DNA of 64,000 nt, from positions 186,001 through 250,000 of the forward strand of contig NZ_UGOA01000001.1 in assembly GCF_900452385.1 (NCBI RefSeq). The letters are read 5' to 3'. The notes below the pieces were generated by a model. The model was given only the letters and a program-made list of their open reading frames with translations, ran no database searches and was not told the origin of the DNA. The translations under genes and the position numbers were made by a program. Numbering within the stretch: position 1 is the stretch's first letter; every line of letters starts with the position of its first letter. The stretch comes from Legionella donaldsonii (GTDB lineage Bacteria; Pseudomonadota; Gammaproteobacteria; Legionellales; Legionellaceae). Positions 1 through 8,865 of this stretch are shown here, piece by piece.

Positions 1-1280
1 CTGATTGCAGTGATTGGGCACGTCAGCAATTGAAAAAGATGCGTGGTGATGAACCTTTTTACGGTGTGCCAGTACTAGTAAAAGACTTGGGTTTTTCCAT
101 GCAGGGAGTGCGTTATACAGCCGGCTCAACTTTTTTGACAACATCTGTTTCGGCATCAAATAGTGATTTTATTGATCGTCTATTGGCCTTAGGAATGTTG
201 CCCTTCGCAAAAACCAATGTGCCTGAGTTCGGCCTTTCTTATGTGACAGAGTCAATTTTACTTGGCCCTTGCCGTAATCCCTATGATTTAAGTCGTACTT
301 CAGGGGGGTCTTCAGGCGGTTCAGCTGCCGCCGTAGCCGCTGGGGTTGCACCCGTCGCTACGGCGAGCGATGGCGGGGGATCTATCCGCATACCTGCGGC
401 TTGTTGTGGACTATTTGGGTTTAAGCCTACTCCCGGTTTAATGCCTGTCGGCCCTTGGGTTGGTGAAGCCTGGTCAGGTTTGTCAACCAATTTCGTATTA
501 ACTCGTAGTGTAGATGACTCAGCCCTTTTATTTGAGTTACTCGCTACAAATGTGTTGCCTGAACCTAAAACAAACGTAGTCCATCCACAGCACGATGAGC
601 AGCGCTTTCAACCTTTAAAAATTGCATGTCTTGAGGGGGCTTTTGCAGTTGTGCCTATTGATAAACCTTGTTTGGACGCCTTCGAACAAGCAATAACTAT
701 ATTAACAAGAACCGGGCATCAGGTGAGCTCCTATAAATTGTCTCTCGATCTGGAGGGAATTGCTGCCTCCGCTTTATGTCTCATTGCAGCCAACACCTGT
801 GCTGAAATTGAAAATCAACAACAGTTGCTTGGGCGTAAGGTGCAAAAAAAGGAATTAGAGCCATTTACCTGGGAATTAATGGGACAAGGGAAGAAGTTGT
901 CTGCATCCCAATTAATTACAGCAAAAAACAAGCTCTACCAACTCTTACGCCCTCTTCATGCACTATTCAACCAGGTTGATTTTGTGTTAACTCCTGCCTT
1001 GGCGCAATGGCCTCTTCCTATCGGCAGCTTACCAACCAATGATGATTTTAGTCATTATTTGCAAAAAAATCTTGCTTTTACACCCTTTACTGCCTTGTTT
1101 AATCAAGCAGGGCTACCTGCCATGACAATCCCTGTGATGCGTCATAATCATTTCCCACTCTCAGTACAATTTGCTGCTGCCAAAGGGCGAGACAGGTTTT
1201 TGTTACATTTTGCTCAGCAATTAAAAACCTTGCTTCCAGATTTTACCTCGCCAGTGATGACTCTTGGAAAAATAAAATAG
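1..1280 (+). CDS. Amidase signature family protein (5' end outside window)
   Basis: An amidohydrolase of the amidase signature (GatA-like) family, hydrolysing an unidentified amide. The frame is open from base 3 with no stop, so the true start lies before the window; the TTG at 30 is not a real start. Numbering from that TTG, the Ser-cisSer-Lys triad is visible: Lys18 in VLVKD, cis-Ser94 in the Gly/Ser-rich GGSSGGSAAAVAAG motif, and nucleophile Ser118 in GGGSIRIPA. The spacing of 24 residues between the two serines is as in GatA. The C-terminal part (LTPALAQWPLPIGS, GLPAMTIPV) is also typical. There is no gatB or gatC beside it, so it is more likely a stand-alone amidase than the tRNA amidotransferase subunit. 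The substrate cannot be told from sequence. Confidence 0.9.
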   Translation, partial: DCSDWARQQLKKMRGDEPFYGVPVLVKDLGFSMQGVRYTAGSTFLTTSVSASNSDFIDRLLALGMLPFAKTNVPEFGLSYVTESILLGPCRNPYDLSRTSGGSSGGSAAAVAAGVAPVATASDGGGSIRIPAACCGLFGFKPTPGLMPVGPWVGEAWSGLSTNFVLTRSVDDSALLFELLATNVLPEPKTNVVHPQHDEQRFQPLKIACLEGAFAVVPIDKPCLDAFEQAITILTRTGHQVSSYKLSLDLEGIAASALCLIAANTCAEIENQQQLLGRKVQKKELEPFTWELMGQGKKLSASQLITAKNKLYQLLRPLHALFNQVDFVLTPALAQWPLPIGSLPTNDDFSHYLQKNLAFTPFTALFNQAGLPAMTIPVMRHNHFPLSVQFAAAKGRDRFLLHFAQQLKTLLPDFTSPVMTLGKIK

Positions 1281-1281
1281 C

Positions 1282-1304
1282 GGGCTTCCTTATTAAAGGA
1301 GTCC
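1282..1304 (+). terminator. Possible terminator after the amidase
   Basis: A GGGCTTCCTT / AAGGAGTCC imperfect hairpin starts one base after the amidase stop codon and is followed by an A/T-rich stretch. The stem has a bulge and a wobble pair and the U-tract is poor, so this is weak. Confidence 0.35.
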
Positions 1305-1517
1305 ATAAATATTTATTGTTGATTCTCGCTATTTTATAAACACTAGAGTATAATGAAGCCACTTGTAGTTTAGATTTCCTGGCTGAAACATTGTTCTTCG
1401 TGAAAATCCCTCCTTTTGTAGTTCAAAGTAGCGAATTTATCGCGTTGCTTCCCTATGATGATTCTGGCTTGGATTGTTTAACGCAAGTGTGTGTTTAATT
1501 TAATTTGGAAAGTAGAA

Positions 1518-1733
1518 ATGTCTGTGAAAGAAACTGGCCACGTCAAGTGGTTTAATGATGATAAGGGTTACGGTTTTATCAGTCGTGATAATGGTCAAGA
1601 CGATGTATTCGTTCATTTTCGTTCGATCAATAGCGCAGCTGGTCGTAAAACTTTGGTAGAAGGTCAACGCGTCGAGTTCATGGTGACCAAAGGACCTAAA
1701 GGTCTACAAGCGGAAGATGTAACCGCTGTATAA
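1518..1733 (+). CDS. Cold-shock protein, CspA family
   Basis: A 71-residue single-domain cold-shock protein that binds single-stranded nucleic acid and acts as an RNA chaperone. The RNP1-like KGYGFI and RNP2-like VFVHF motifs and the leading KWFN are all present, and the length matches the family (about 70 residues). The frame extends upstream to a GTG at 1491, but the ATG at 1518 gives the usual MSxxxxGxVKWFN start and has GGA about ten bases before it. About 235 bases separate it from the amidase; a TATAAT at 1349 could be a -10 box, giving a leader of roughly 160 bases like those of cold-inducible csp genes. That promoter has no good -35 and is only a suggestion. Whether this copy is cold-induced cannot be told. 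Confidence 0.93.
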   Translation: MSVKETGHVKWFNDDKGYGFISRDNGQDDVFVHFRSINSAAGRKTLVEGQRVEFMVTKGPKGLQAEDVTAV

Positions 1734-1757
1734 TAATCCTGCTGTTTCTCCAATCTT

Positions 1758-1813
1758 CTCCCCTCTAGTAATGGACTTTGTGCGCTATTAGAGGGGAGCG
1801 AGCTTTTCATTTT
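1758..1813 (+). terminator. Rho-independent terminator of the csp gene
   Basis: Arms CTCCCCTCTA (1758-1767) and its complement TAGAGGGGAG (1789-1798), extended by a few imperfect pairs, enclose a loop of about 17 bases and are followed by CTTTTCATTTTT. The right arm contains GAGGGGAG, the nearest Shine-Dalgarno-like sequence to the next ATG at 1815, so the stem would also hide that site in a read-through transcript. Confidence 0.72.
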
Positions 1814-1814
1814 T

Positions 1815-2996
1815 ATGAGAAATTCAGACGTAATCATAATTGGTGCTGGTGCTGCTGGCTTGATGTGTGCCATAGAAGCAGGAAAACGAGGGCGGCGAGT
1901 ACTAGTTCTTGATCATGCTAACAAGGTTGGCAAGAAGATCCTGATGTCTGGTGGTGGGCGATGTAATTTTACTAATTACGAGGTAGAGGCCCGCCATTAT
2001 TTATCTGCAAATCCTCATTTTTGTAAATCTGCCCTTAAACGTTATACGTCTTTTGATTTCATCAATCTGGTGAAAAAGCATCGTATTCCCTTCCATGAGA
2101 AATCACATGGCCAACTATTTTGTGATAATAAGGCTTCTGATATTGTTGCCATGCTCTTGAGTTGCTGCGAGCAAGCAAAAGTCGAAATACGTTTAAATAC
2201 TGTTATTAATCACGTAGATAAGACAGATAATGGCTATGCTTTAAGGTTAACAAAGGGAGAGCAGTTATTTTGCCAATCCCTGGTTGTTGCAACAGGGGGA
2301 TTATCCATTCCAACTATGGGTGCATCTCCCTACGGTTACCAATTGGCTACCCAGTTTGGTTTGCCAGTATTGCCTACACGGGCTGGATTGGTCCCCTTCA
2401 CTTTACAACCTGAAGAAAAAGAGCGTTTGGCCGTGTTATCAGGTATTTCCTTGCCCTGCGAAGTGTCTTGTAATAATCAACGCTTTTCCCTGGATATGCT
2501 GTTTACCCATCGTGGTTTAAGCGGGCCAGCAATGTTGCAAATTTCATCTTATTGGCAACCAGGCGGGATCTTGGAGATTGATCTGGATACCAATGATGAA
2601 TGGGCTTCTCACTTGCCACAACGTAAGCGCTTGGCTCCACAGAGCCGTTTAAAGCATTGTTTGGAGGAAGTTTTGCCCAAGCGAGTGGTTGCTACTTTGG
2701 TAGCGGAATCTTTATTAGAACGAGAGTTACAAACGTTATCTGACAAAATTTTGCAAGAAATCGGACAACGTTTACGGCAATGGCGTATTAAACCCAATGG
2801 TACGGAGGGATACAGGACTGCTGAAGTGACCTTGGGTGGTGTGGACACGCGAGTACTGTCGTCACAAACGATGGAAGTTAATCATTTGCCCGGTCTTTAT
2901 TTTGTCGGTGAAGTCCTGGATGTGAGTGGCTGGCTAGGTGGTTATAATTTTCAATGGGCTTGGTCGTCAGGTTGGGCAGCTGGTCAATATGTGTAA
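1815..2996 (+). CDS. HI0933/YhiN-family FAD-dependent oxidoreductase
   Basis: A 393-residue flavoprotein of the HI0933 / YhiN (BaiN-like) family. The N-terminus carries the dinucleotide-binding GAGAAG motif (residues about 11-16) followed by the family signature SGGGRCNFTN. A middle segment (VVATGGLSIPTMGASPYGY) and the C-terminal GEVLDVSGWLGGYNFQWAWSSG, where FAD contacts close, are also typical. The length equals that of family members. The physiological substrate of the family is not settled in most bacteria. The start ATG lies immediately after the csp terminator, and the only Shine-Dalgarno-like run (GAGGGGAG) is 16 bases upstream, inside the terminator stem, so expression may depend on whether that stem forms. 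Confidence 0.9.
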   Translation: MRNSDVIIIGAGAAGLMCAIEAGKRGRRVLVLDHANKVGKKILMSGGGRCNFTNYEVEARHYLSANPHFCKSALKRYTSFDFINLVKKHRIPFHEKSHGQLFCDNKASDIVAMLLSCCEQAKVEIRLNTVINHVDKTDNGYALRLTKGEQLFCQSLVVATGGLSIPTMGASPYGYQLATQFGLPVLPTRAGLVPFTLQPEEKERLAVLSGISLPCEVSCNNQRFSLDMLFTHRGLSGPAMLQISSYWQPGGILEIDLDTNDEWASHLPQRKRLAPQSRLKHCLEEVLPKRVVATLVAESLLERELQTLSDKILQEIGQRLRQWRIKPNGTEGYRTAEVTLGGVDTRVLSSQTMEVNHLPGLYFVGEVLDVSGWLGGYNFQWAWSSGWAAGQYV

Positions 2997-3211
2997 ACCT
3001 TAGCTGAATTGATATTCGGATGTACTCGCTCAGTGATTTCTTCTCTTGGATAGTGGCCCTGACTTCATTGACTGGTTGCAAAATTGATTGTTTTTTAGCA
3101 ACTTTCTTTCACCGGACTAAGAGTTGTCAGAGCGAATTTAGATAGCGGTTAACGGCTAATCTTGCGCATTGTACTAACTTCCTCTAATGTAGGGGAATTC
3201 GTGTAAATGGA

Positions 3212-4156
3212 ATGTGGGCCATGTTGATGCGGTTTTTCTCTTTGTTTTTTATCGTATTATTAGCGTCGAGTTGTGCGAAAGCACCGGCTCATCTGCCTCC
3301 AGTTGCAATTAAAGCGGTGCAAAACAGGCAAGTACCTTCTTTCAATCAGGTCCTTGTCGAAGGCCGGATCAATGTTAATTTGCATACTGGCTATGCCCGT
3401 CCACAGGTCATCTTATACGGAAATCCCAGTGATTTAATCCATGTATCTACACGAGTAGTCAATGGTATGCTGATTATTAATCTGGGTAGTGGTTATCCTC
3501 GCTGCGGAGCTGTTCGAGCCGAAATTCGTGGTCGTTATTTAAATTCCTTCACTTATCGTGGTGCAGGCACTATTACGGGTACTAATTTACGCTCAGGACT
3601 TCTTGATCTTGCAATTGATAATCCAGGTAGAACAACATTGGGTGGTTCCATTGTATTGCGTAAAGTGAAGATAAGTGGTGGAGGGAATGTCCAACTCAGC
3701 GGTGTTAACGGTAAATATTTGCAATTGACGTTGCTGGGTAAAACAAGGTTGCAATTAGCGGGTATGTTGAATTTAGCCAAGCTCGATTTGGCGGGTCAGA
3801 GTTGGGTGAGCATGTATTGGATAAAATCGGATACGCTGACCATACGAGCTCGTGGTAAGACTTTTATCCAGTTGGCAGGTATAGTCAACAAACTGGACGT
3901 GGAGTTATGGGATACAGCTCATTTCAATGGTCGATATTTACGCTCAAAACGGACCTTTGCAAAAACACATAATAAATCTGTTGCAGATATTATCGCCGTG
4001 AAGCATCAGCATACCTTTGCTACTGATGCCAGTGATATTTATTTTTATAATATTCCTGATACCAAGGCAGATTTCATGGTTTTTGATGGTTCTGTCCTCG
4101 ATATGCGAGATTGGGATCAGTATGCTATGCGTGAGTACGATCGCTACAATAAATAG
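3212..4156 (+). CDS. GIN-domain (DUF2807) lipoprotein
   Basis: A 314-residue exported protein. The first 25 residues form a signal sequence (RFFSLFFIVLLASSC) ending in a lipobox-like ASSC, so it is probably a lipoprotein with Cys as first mature residue; Ala at -3 is less usual than Leu. The rest resembles the DUF2807 / head-GIN domain, a right-handed beta-helix with short repeating turns (for example LQLAGMLNLAKLDLAG and IQLAGIVNKLDVELWD), beginning with a typical QVLVEGRINVNL segment. Such proteins are surface or periplasmic with no defined biochemical role. ATGs at 3212 and 3221 are both possible starts; AGGGG lies about 16 bases before the first. The preceding 215 bases hold no recognisable gene. 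Confidence 0.75.
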   Translation: MWAMLMRFFSLFFIVLLASSCAKAPAHLPPVAIKAVQNRQVPSFNQVLVEGRINVNLHTGYARPQVILYGNPSDLIHVSTRVVNGMLIINLGSGYPRCGAVRAEIRGRYLNSFTYRGAGTITGTNLRSGLLDLAIDNPGRTTLGGSIVLRKVKISGGGNVQLSGVNGKYLQLTLLGKTRLQLAGMLNLAKLDLAGQSWVSMYWIKSDTLTIRARGKTFIQLAGIVNKLDVELWDTAHFNGRYLRSKRTFAKTHNKSVADIIAVKHQHTFATDASDIYFYNIPDTKADFMVFDGSVLDMRDWDQYAMREYDRYNK

Positions 4157-4175
4157 CGGTATTAGTTTGAATCAG

Positions 4176-4973
4176 CTAGCTATTAGCCATATTGTTCTGT
4201 TTGATACAGGTTAGGACGCTATCCTTATCGCCATCCAGAGGAATGATATGCGCTGAATTGGCGAGCCAGTGAATAGTCACATTTTCCATATTGGCAAAGC
4301 GAGCTGCGACCTGCCAGGAGGCGACGACTTTATCATGGCAGCCAAGAAATAAATCGGTAGGACAGTTAGGCGGTGAAAACTGAAATTGCCTAATAGAGGT
4401 TAATACTTCGATAATAACTGCAAGGGGTATCTTGCGGTAAGAAATTTCACAATGCTCATCGGTATATAAATTCCCAGCTACACTTCGTACCTGACTAAAA
4501 CCCAAATAGTTTAATAGTTTTGCCAGACCCAATGTTCGATTAATCTTTAGACGTAAATCCAGTGCTGGTGCTAATAAATAAAGATGATGGAGCGGGAAAC
4601 GATTACTCAGGTGACAGGCTAACAATCCTCCCAGAGATAATCCCATGACATCAACCTGAGTAAATTCGTTAACTAATAATTCACAAGTTTGCTCAGCCAG
4701 CACAAACCAGTCACTTGCCTTGCTTTGCGCGAAACTATCAAGATTGGCTGCATGTCCTGGTAGCACCGGGCAAATTACAGCATCATAGTAAGCAAGGGAG
4801 GGTAGTAAATCACGAAAAACAGCTGGGGACGATGAAAACCCGTGTAACAATAATAAGGCTCGCTGCTTTTTCCCATTACGCTGCTCAATGGGGGCCATCA
4901 AAGAAAAATCATCTTGGGTTAAAGAAAAAAGCTGTACGCCCCGTCGCATACAACGAAAAGCATCAATATTCAT
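4176..4973 (-). CDS. Alpha/beta-hydrolase (carboxylesterase / monoacylglycerol-lipase-like)
   Basis: A 265-residue serine hydrolase. The oxyanion-hole region LLLLHGFSSSP, the nucleophile elbow GLSLGG, an acid-loop aspartate in LGCHDKVV and the catalytic histidine in NSAHIIPLD are all in order. There is no signal peptide, so it should be cytoplasmic. The pattern LHGFSSSP...LPGHA is close to that of carboxylesterases and monoacylglycerol lipases of the Est30 kind. It converges on the GIN lipoprotein gene with 19 bases between stops. The substrate is unknown. Confidence 0.85.
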   Translation of the reverse strand: MNIDAFRCMRRGVQLFSLTQDDFSLMAPIEQRNGKKQRALLLLHGFSSSPAVFRDLLPSLAYYDAVICPVLPGHAANLDSFAQSKASDWFVLAEQTCELLVNEFTQVDVMGLSLGGLLACHLSNRFPLHHLYLLAPALDLRLKINRTLGLAKLLNYLGFSQVRSVAGNLYTDEHCEISYRKIPLAVIIEVLTSIRQFQFSPPNCPTDLFLGCHDKVVASWQVAARFANMENVTIHWLANSAHIIPLDGDKDSVLTCIKQNNMANS

Positions 4974-5279
4974 TCAGATCCTTATGATAAAAAAATTTGC
5001 AAAATAAGTGTAAATAAGGCTTCGATTACCCCTTTTACAGCGGTTACTTTGATATTATGTGAATATAACGTGCTTTACTGCTAAAACAGTAGCAGATTTA
5101 ATAACAATAGCAGAAGAAAGGCAATTTTTTATAAAATTGGTAAAGCCAGAAATAAAATAAGTCAAAAAGGCTAATAAACTAGTTCCATTATTTGAACTAT
5201 AGTTTATCGCATAAGCTTATCGTAAGTTTTGATATGCTATCTTTAAATTAATAGAGTTAAGAAATTTAGGGTGAATACT
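4974..5279. other. A/T-rich intergenic region before the acidic repeat gene
   Basis: 306 bases between the hydrolase start and the repeat-protein start, rich in A and T, without a convincing ORF. TGATATGCT at 5230-5238 looks like an extended -10 box and could start the repeat-protein transcript about 40 bases before its ATG; no good -35 is seen. No tRNA-like or strong hairpin structure was noticed. Confidence 0.4.
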
Positions 5280-6233
5280 ATGGGCGATCCGGTCAATGAT
5301 ACAACAACACCAACTACTCCTAAACCTAAGGGGTCTAGTACTGGTGGTCCAAGCCAAACGCAACCGACGCAGACGCAACCAACGCAGCCCCAGCCAACAG
5401 GCAAGAAACCTGATGCGAAAAAGGCAGCGCCCAAGACCCCTGCGCCTCAACAACCTAAATCTCCAAAGGCCGAAGATGAGGGTGAGGAAAAGAAAAAGAA
5501 AAAAAAGGAACATGAAGAGCCTTTGATTCAGTTGATGCAAGACATTCTCGATATAGTGAAAGAAATCCATAAGCCGCTTACAGATGCAGTGGAAGGGAAA
5601 ATAAAAGGGCTTGCGAGTGCTGCTGCAAATAAGGTCAAAGAAGGGGTAGTAGCCGGTGCAGGTCTGGTGAAAGACGGTATAGTAGCCGGCGCAACAATGG
5701 CAAAAGACGGCATCGTAGCCGGAGCAACTGCTCTTGTAGATAAAATAAAGGACAAATTTTCTTCCAAGGATGAGCCAAAGGATGGACCTGAAGAAATCGA
5801 AATGCAAGATATGAAGCCAAAAGTAGATGAGGAAATGGATGAAGAAGTAGATGAGGAAATGGATGAAGAAGTAGATGAGGAAATGGACGAAGAAGTAGAT
5901 GAGGAAATGGACGAAGAATTAGATGAGGAAATGGATGAAGAAGTAGATGAGGAAATGGATGAAGAAGTAGATGAGCAAATGGATGAAGAAGTAGATGAGC
6001 AAATGGATGAAGAAGAGGTAGATGAAGCTTATACAGCAATGGTAGATGAAGGACCTCAAGACCCCAGTCCCTCTAACCTGACCAAGATGTCTTCTGACAC
6101 CCAATCAACCTCAGTACCGGATATGGATGAAAACAATGAATATGATGGGTTGGCACAAATGTTTAATGGCACTGATAACAGCCCAGAACCGGAGGCACCA
6201 AGTCTCGACACATCAACAACGTTATCACAGTAA
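5280..6233 (+). CDS. Acidic repeat protein with Pro/Thr/Gln-rich N-terminus, unrecognised
   Basis: About 317 residues with no recognisable enzyme domain. In order: a Pro/Thr/Gln/Lys-rich disordered N-terminus with QTQPT and QPQPT repeats, a Lys/Glu-rich stretch, a short helical part (about residues 82-115), three 11-residue repeats of the form (K)xGIVAGAxxx, then eight near-perfect VDEEMDEE octapeptides and a Ser/Thr/Glu-rich C-terminus ending TSTTLSQ. The ATG at 5280 is preferred over the GTG at 5271 because AGGGTG sits eight bases before it. An acidic, Ser/Thr-rich flexible C-terminus without a signal peptide is common among Dot/Icm substrates, but this is only suggestive. It may instead be a stress or scaffold protein. 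Confidence 0.75.
   Translation: MGDPVNDTTTPTTPKPKGSSTGGPSQTQPTQTQPTQPQPTGKKPDAKKAAPKTPAPQQPKSPKAEDEGEEKKKKKKEHEEPLIQLMQDILDIVKEIHKPLTDAVEGKIKGLASAAANKVKEGVVAGAGLVKDGIVAGATMAKDGIVAGATALVDKIKDKFSSKDEPKDGPEEIEMQDMKPKVDEEMDEEVDEEMDEEVDEEMDEEVDEEMDEELDEEMDEEVDEEMDEEVDEQMDEEVDEQMDEEEVDEAYTAMVDEGPQDPSPSNLTKMSSDTQSTSVPDMDENNEYDGLAQMFNGTDNSPEPEAPSLDTSTTLSQ
5634..5732 (+). repeat. Three 11-residue KDGIVAGA repeats
   Basis: In-frame copies VKEGVVAGAGL, VKDGIVAGATM and AKDGIVAGATA follow one another. The 11-residue period and alternating charged and small hydrophobic residues recall amphipathic repeats of LEA-type or lipid-associating proteins. Confidence 0.7.
5823..6014 (+). repeat. Eight tandem 24-bp units encoding VDEEMDEE
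   Basis: The unit GTAGATGAGGAAATGGATGA plus GAA-type ends repeats eight times in register. Differences are single bases: unit five begins with TTA (Leu), units seven and eight carry CAA (Gln) for one Glu, and some GAT are GAC. A ninth partial unit follows after one extra Glu codon. The near identity at DNA level means copy number can change by slippage or recombination without shifting frame. Confidence 0.95.
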
Positions 6234-6238
6234 TTGAA

Positions 6239-6260
6239 TTGGCGCGATTTATCGCGCCAA
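6239..6260 (+). terminator. Hairpin between convergent genes
   Basis: TTGGCGCGA and TCGCGCCAA form a perfect nine-pair GC-rich stem with a four-base loop, in the 38 bases between the repeat-protein stop and the guaC stop. The U-tract is short, so it may need another factor, but position and symmetry suit a two-way terminator. Confidence 0.6.
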
Positions 6261-6271
6261 GTCTATGCGAT

Positions 6272-7285
6272 TTAACTTTCCATTAATTTGTGGGGCAAGC
6301 TTTCCAAACGACCAGCCTGAGTGACAACAACATAATTAAGTTTACGTTGCAATTCACTGATGGTATCAGCACCGGCATAGGTTAATCCTGAACGTAAACC
6401 ACCCACGATATCGGCAATAATGGCATCCTGGTTATTGCGATAAGTGACTTCCGTTGCTACACCTTCGGCTGTTTTCCATTCATGCATTTGGCCTAAAAAA
6501 TCTTCCTGTGCTTCACGCGAAGCCATACCACGATAGCGCTTTACTTGCTTACCGTCTTCTTTACTAATGACTGCACCTGGTGTGGGCTCAGTACCTGCAA
6601 GCATGCCGCCAATCATCACAAAATCGGCACCAAAAGCCAGGGCTTTGACGATATCGCCAGAAGTGCGGATACCGCCGTCGGCAACAATTGAACGATCGCT
6701 ACGGGCACAATCCTGAATACAGGTGAGCATAGGAATTCCAAAGCCTGTTTTAATTCGAGTACTGCAGACAGAGCCGCCACCAATACCCGCTTTAATGATG
6801 TCAGCTCCGCATGAGGCCAGGTAATCTGCGCCAGCATAAGTGGCGACATTGCCTGCCATGATGCAACGGCTTCCAAGCAATTGTCTCAGACTCTTCAGTG
6901 TTTTACCCACGTATTTGGCGTGCGCATGGGCCACATCTACGCAGAAAAAATCAGCTCCGGCATCCCGCAGTGCTTCGGCTCGTTGCAATTCGCTGTCAGT
7001 ACAACCGACAGAAACAAAGACCTTCCCATGACAGAGTTTAAATTCCTTGATGTTGTCTTCAATGCTTAAGAAACGATGCAGCGCGCCAATACCTCCTTTG
7101 CTGTGCATGAAATTGGCCATCTTGCTTTCAGTGATAGTGTCCATGTTAGAACTTATCACTGGTAATTCCAGAGTTAATTTAGCCAACCGGTCAGTTACGC
7201 TGGTATTGACCACTCGCCTTGATTCATGATGGTTATAGGCAGGAACCAATAGGACGTCATCAAAGGTGATGGCTTGAGTGTTCAT
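6272..7285 (-). CDS. guaC: GMP reductase
   Basis: Converts GMP to IMP with NADPH, releasing ammonia, in purine salvage. The protein is 337 residues, close to E. coli GuaC (347), and has the IMPDH/GMPR barrel: [10 protein letters not shown] at the N-terminus, SSNMDTIT, and the catalytic loop [17 protein letters not shown] with Cys174. The loop sequence and the lack of a CBS insertion separate it from IMP dehydrogenase. [12 protein letters not shown] and [14 protein letters not shown] bind the phosphate. It lies 25 bases downstream of the PhoH-like gene on the same strand and could share its transcript. Confidence 0.95.
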   Translation of the reverse strand: MNTQAITFDDVLLVPAYNHHESRRVVNTSVTDRLAKLTLELPVISSNMDTITESKMANFMHSKGGIGALHRFLSIEDNIKEFKLCHGKVFVSVGCTDSELQRAEALRDAGADFFCVDVAHAHAKYVGKTLKSLRQLLGSRCIMAGNVATYAGADYLASCGADIIKAGIGGGSVCSTRIKTGFGIPMLTCIQDCARSDRSIVADGGIRTSGDIVKALAFGADFVMIGGMLAGTEPTPGAVISKEDGKQVKRYRGMASREAQEDFLGQMHEWKTAEGVATEVTYRNNQDAIIADIVGGLRSGLTYAGADTISELQRKLNYVVVTQAGRLESLPHKLMES

Positions 7286-7310
7286 TATTTATCCTCTGTT
7301 AAAACACGTA

Positions 7311-8714
7311 CTATAAATGTTCTGCCGCATAATAAGCAAGCCTTGATCGCTCACCCCGTGTTAACGTCATGTGAGCACTATGTTGCCAATGTTTAAATCG
7401 ATCGACAGCAAACGTTAAGCCAGAGGTTGTTTCAGTTAAATAGGGCGTATCAATTTGCTTGATATCGCCAAGGCAAATAATCTTGCTTCCTGGTCCTGCC
7501 CGCGTGACCAAGGTTTTAATTTGTTTCGAAGTTAAGTTCTGTGCTTCATCGATAATGATAAAACGGTTTAAAAAAGTACGGCCGCGCATAAAATTGAGTG
7601 AGCGAATCTTAATTTTATTCTGGAGTAAATCTTGCGTCGCACCTCGGCCAAAACTGCCGCCCTCTTGAGAACTGTGCAGTACTTCGAGGTTATCCATTAA
7701 CGCCCCCATCCAAGGCGTCATTTTTTCTTCTTCCGTTCCTGGGAGAAAACCGATGTCTTCACCGACAGGAATCGTTACTCGCGTCATTAAAATTTCATTA
7801 TAACGATTTTGATCCAAGACCTGGGTTAAGCCTGCGGCAATCGTCAATAAGGTTTTTCCGGTCCCTGCCGAGCCTTGGAGCGTAACAAAATCAATGTCTG
7901 GATCCAGCAATAAATTCAAGGCGAAATTTTGTTCGCGGTTACGGGCATTAATTCCCCACACGGAATGTTTGGTTTGCGTAAAATCGCGGGCCAATTGTAC
8001 CACTGTACTGCCCTCAGCAATTTCCTTTACGATTGCCTGAAATTGATTATCATGAGTACTGATACAATCATTGTAATTCCATTGATTGGTTAGTGGGCCG
8101 CTGATGCGATAAAAAGTTTTACCATTTTCTTGCCAGGCCTCGATATTTTTTGCATGCGTATCCCAGAAATCATTGTCAAGAATGTGGATGCCACTATGCA
8201 ATAAATTGACATCATCAAGTACTTTATCGTTGTAATAATCCTCAGCGGGAATACCCAGAATTCCTGCTTTAATGCGTAAATTGATATCTTTAGAAATAAT
8301 AATGACTTGCCGCTCAGGGTATTTTTTCTGCAAGCCTAAGGCAGTAGCAAGAATTGTATTATCGGCTTTGTGTCCAGGCAGTGACGGCGGGCGGATCTGC
8401 TCAAATTCATCAGTCTGAAAAAATAAGCGCCCGCTGCTTTTTACTTTATCAGAAGTGATAAAACTGGGAATGGGCAAGCCGGCAACAATCTCTTGATGGT
8501 TGGCATTACTCATCAACTCGACTAACATGCGGTTAGTCTGTCGCACGTTGCGAGCGACTTCAGAGATCCCTGTTTTGTGGCTGTCTAATTCTTCTAAAAC
8601 AACCATGGGTAAATAGATGTCATGTTCTTCAAAACGGTAGATGGCCGTAGGATCATGCATCATGATATTCGTATCAAGTACGAACAGTTTTGTGTCTTTA
8701 TTCCCCATATCCAT
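7311..8714 (-). CDS. PhoH-family ATPase with N-terminal PIN domain (YlaK type)
   Basis: A 467-residue fusion of a PIN ribonuclease-like domain (residues about 8-140; FVLDTNIMMHD and LPMVVLEELD give the acidic residues) and a PhoH P-loop ATPase domain (about 240-465). Walker A is GSAGTGKTLL and Walker B is FIIIDEAQN; GDIKQID follows as a helicase-like motif. PIN-PhoH proteins are thought to be ATP-driven RNA helicase-nucleases; the role in this organism is not known. No signal or membrane segment is present. The guaC gene follows after 25 bases. Confidence 0.92.
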   Translation of the reverse strand: MDMGNKDTKLFVLDTNIMMHDPTAIYRFEEHDIYLPMVVLEELDSHKTGISEVARNVRQTNRMLVELMSNANHQEIVAGLPIPSFITSDKVKSSGRLFFQTDEFEQIRPPSLPGHKADNTILATALGLQKKYPERQVIIISKDINLRIKAGILGIPAEDYYNDKVLDDVNLLHSGIHILDNDFWDTHAKNIEAWQENGKTFYRISGPLTNQWNYNDCISTHDNQFQAIVKEIAEGSTVVQLARDFTQTKHSVWGINARNREQNFALNLLLDPDIDFVTLQGSAGTGKTLLTIAAGLTQVLDQNRYNEILMTRVTIPVGEDIGFLPGTEEEKMTPWMGALMDNLEVLHSSQEGGSFGRGATQDLLQNKIKIRSLNFMRGRTFLNRFIIIDEAQNLTSKQIKTLVTRAGPGSKIICLGDIKQIDTPYLTETTSGLTFAVDRFKHWQHSAHMTLTRGERSRLAYYAAEHL

Positions 8715-8865
8715 GATTTCATCCTATCAGCTAAAAGATTCATTGTGCTGAGGGCTTGGGACTCAGTCAAGCCTTATTAGACTCAATACCCTTGTTTAGT
8801 AAGGGTTTTCAACGGTTTGTTCAGTACAAAAATAATATGGATAGAAAGAATACGTAGTTTCTGGT

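Noticed and set aside
2878-3081. 67-codon minus-strand frame after the HI0933-type gene
   Set aside because: Half of it is antisense to the flavoprotein gene; no support for expression.
5240-5262. PmrA-box-like TTAA repeats before the acidic repeat gene
   Set aside because: Three TTAA motifs occur, but spacings are 5, 9 and 14 bases rather than the regular tandem spacing expected.
5635-6104. Minus-strand open frames opposite the VDEEMDEE repeats
   Set aside because: They exist because the 24-bp repeat has no stop in those frames; the proteins are Leu/His/Pro or Phe/Ile repeats and lack ribosome-binding sites.
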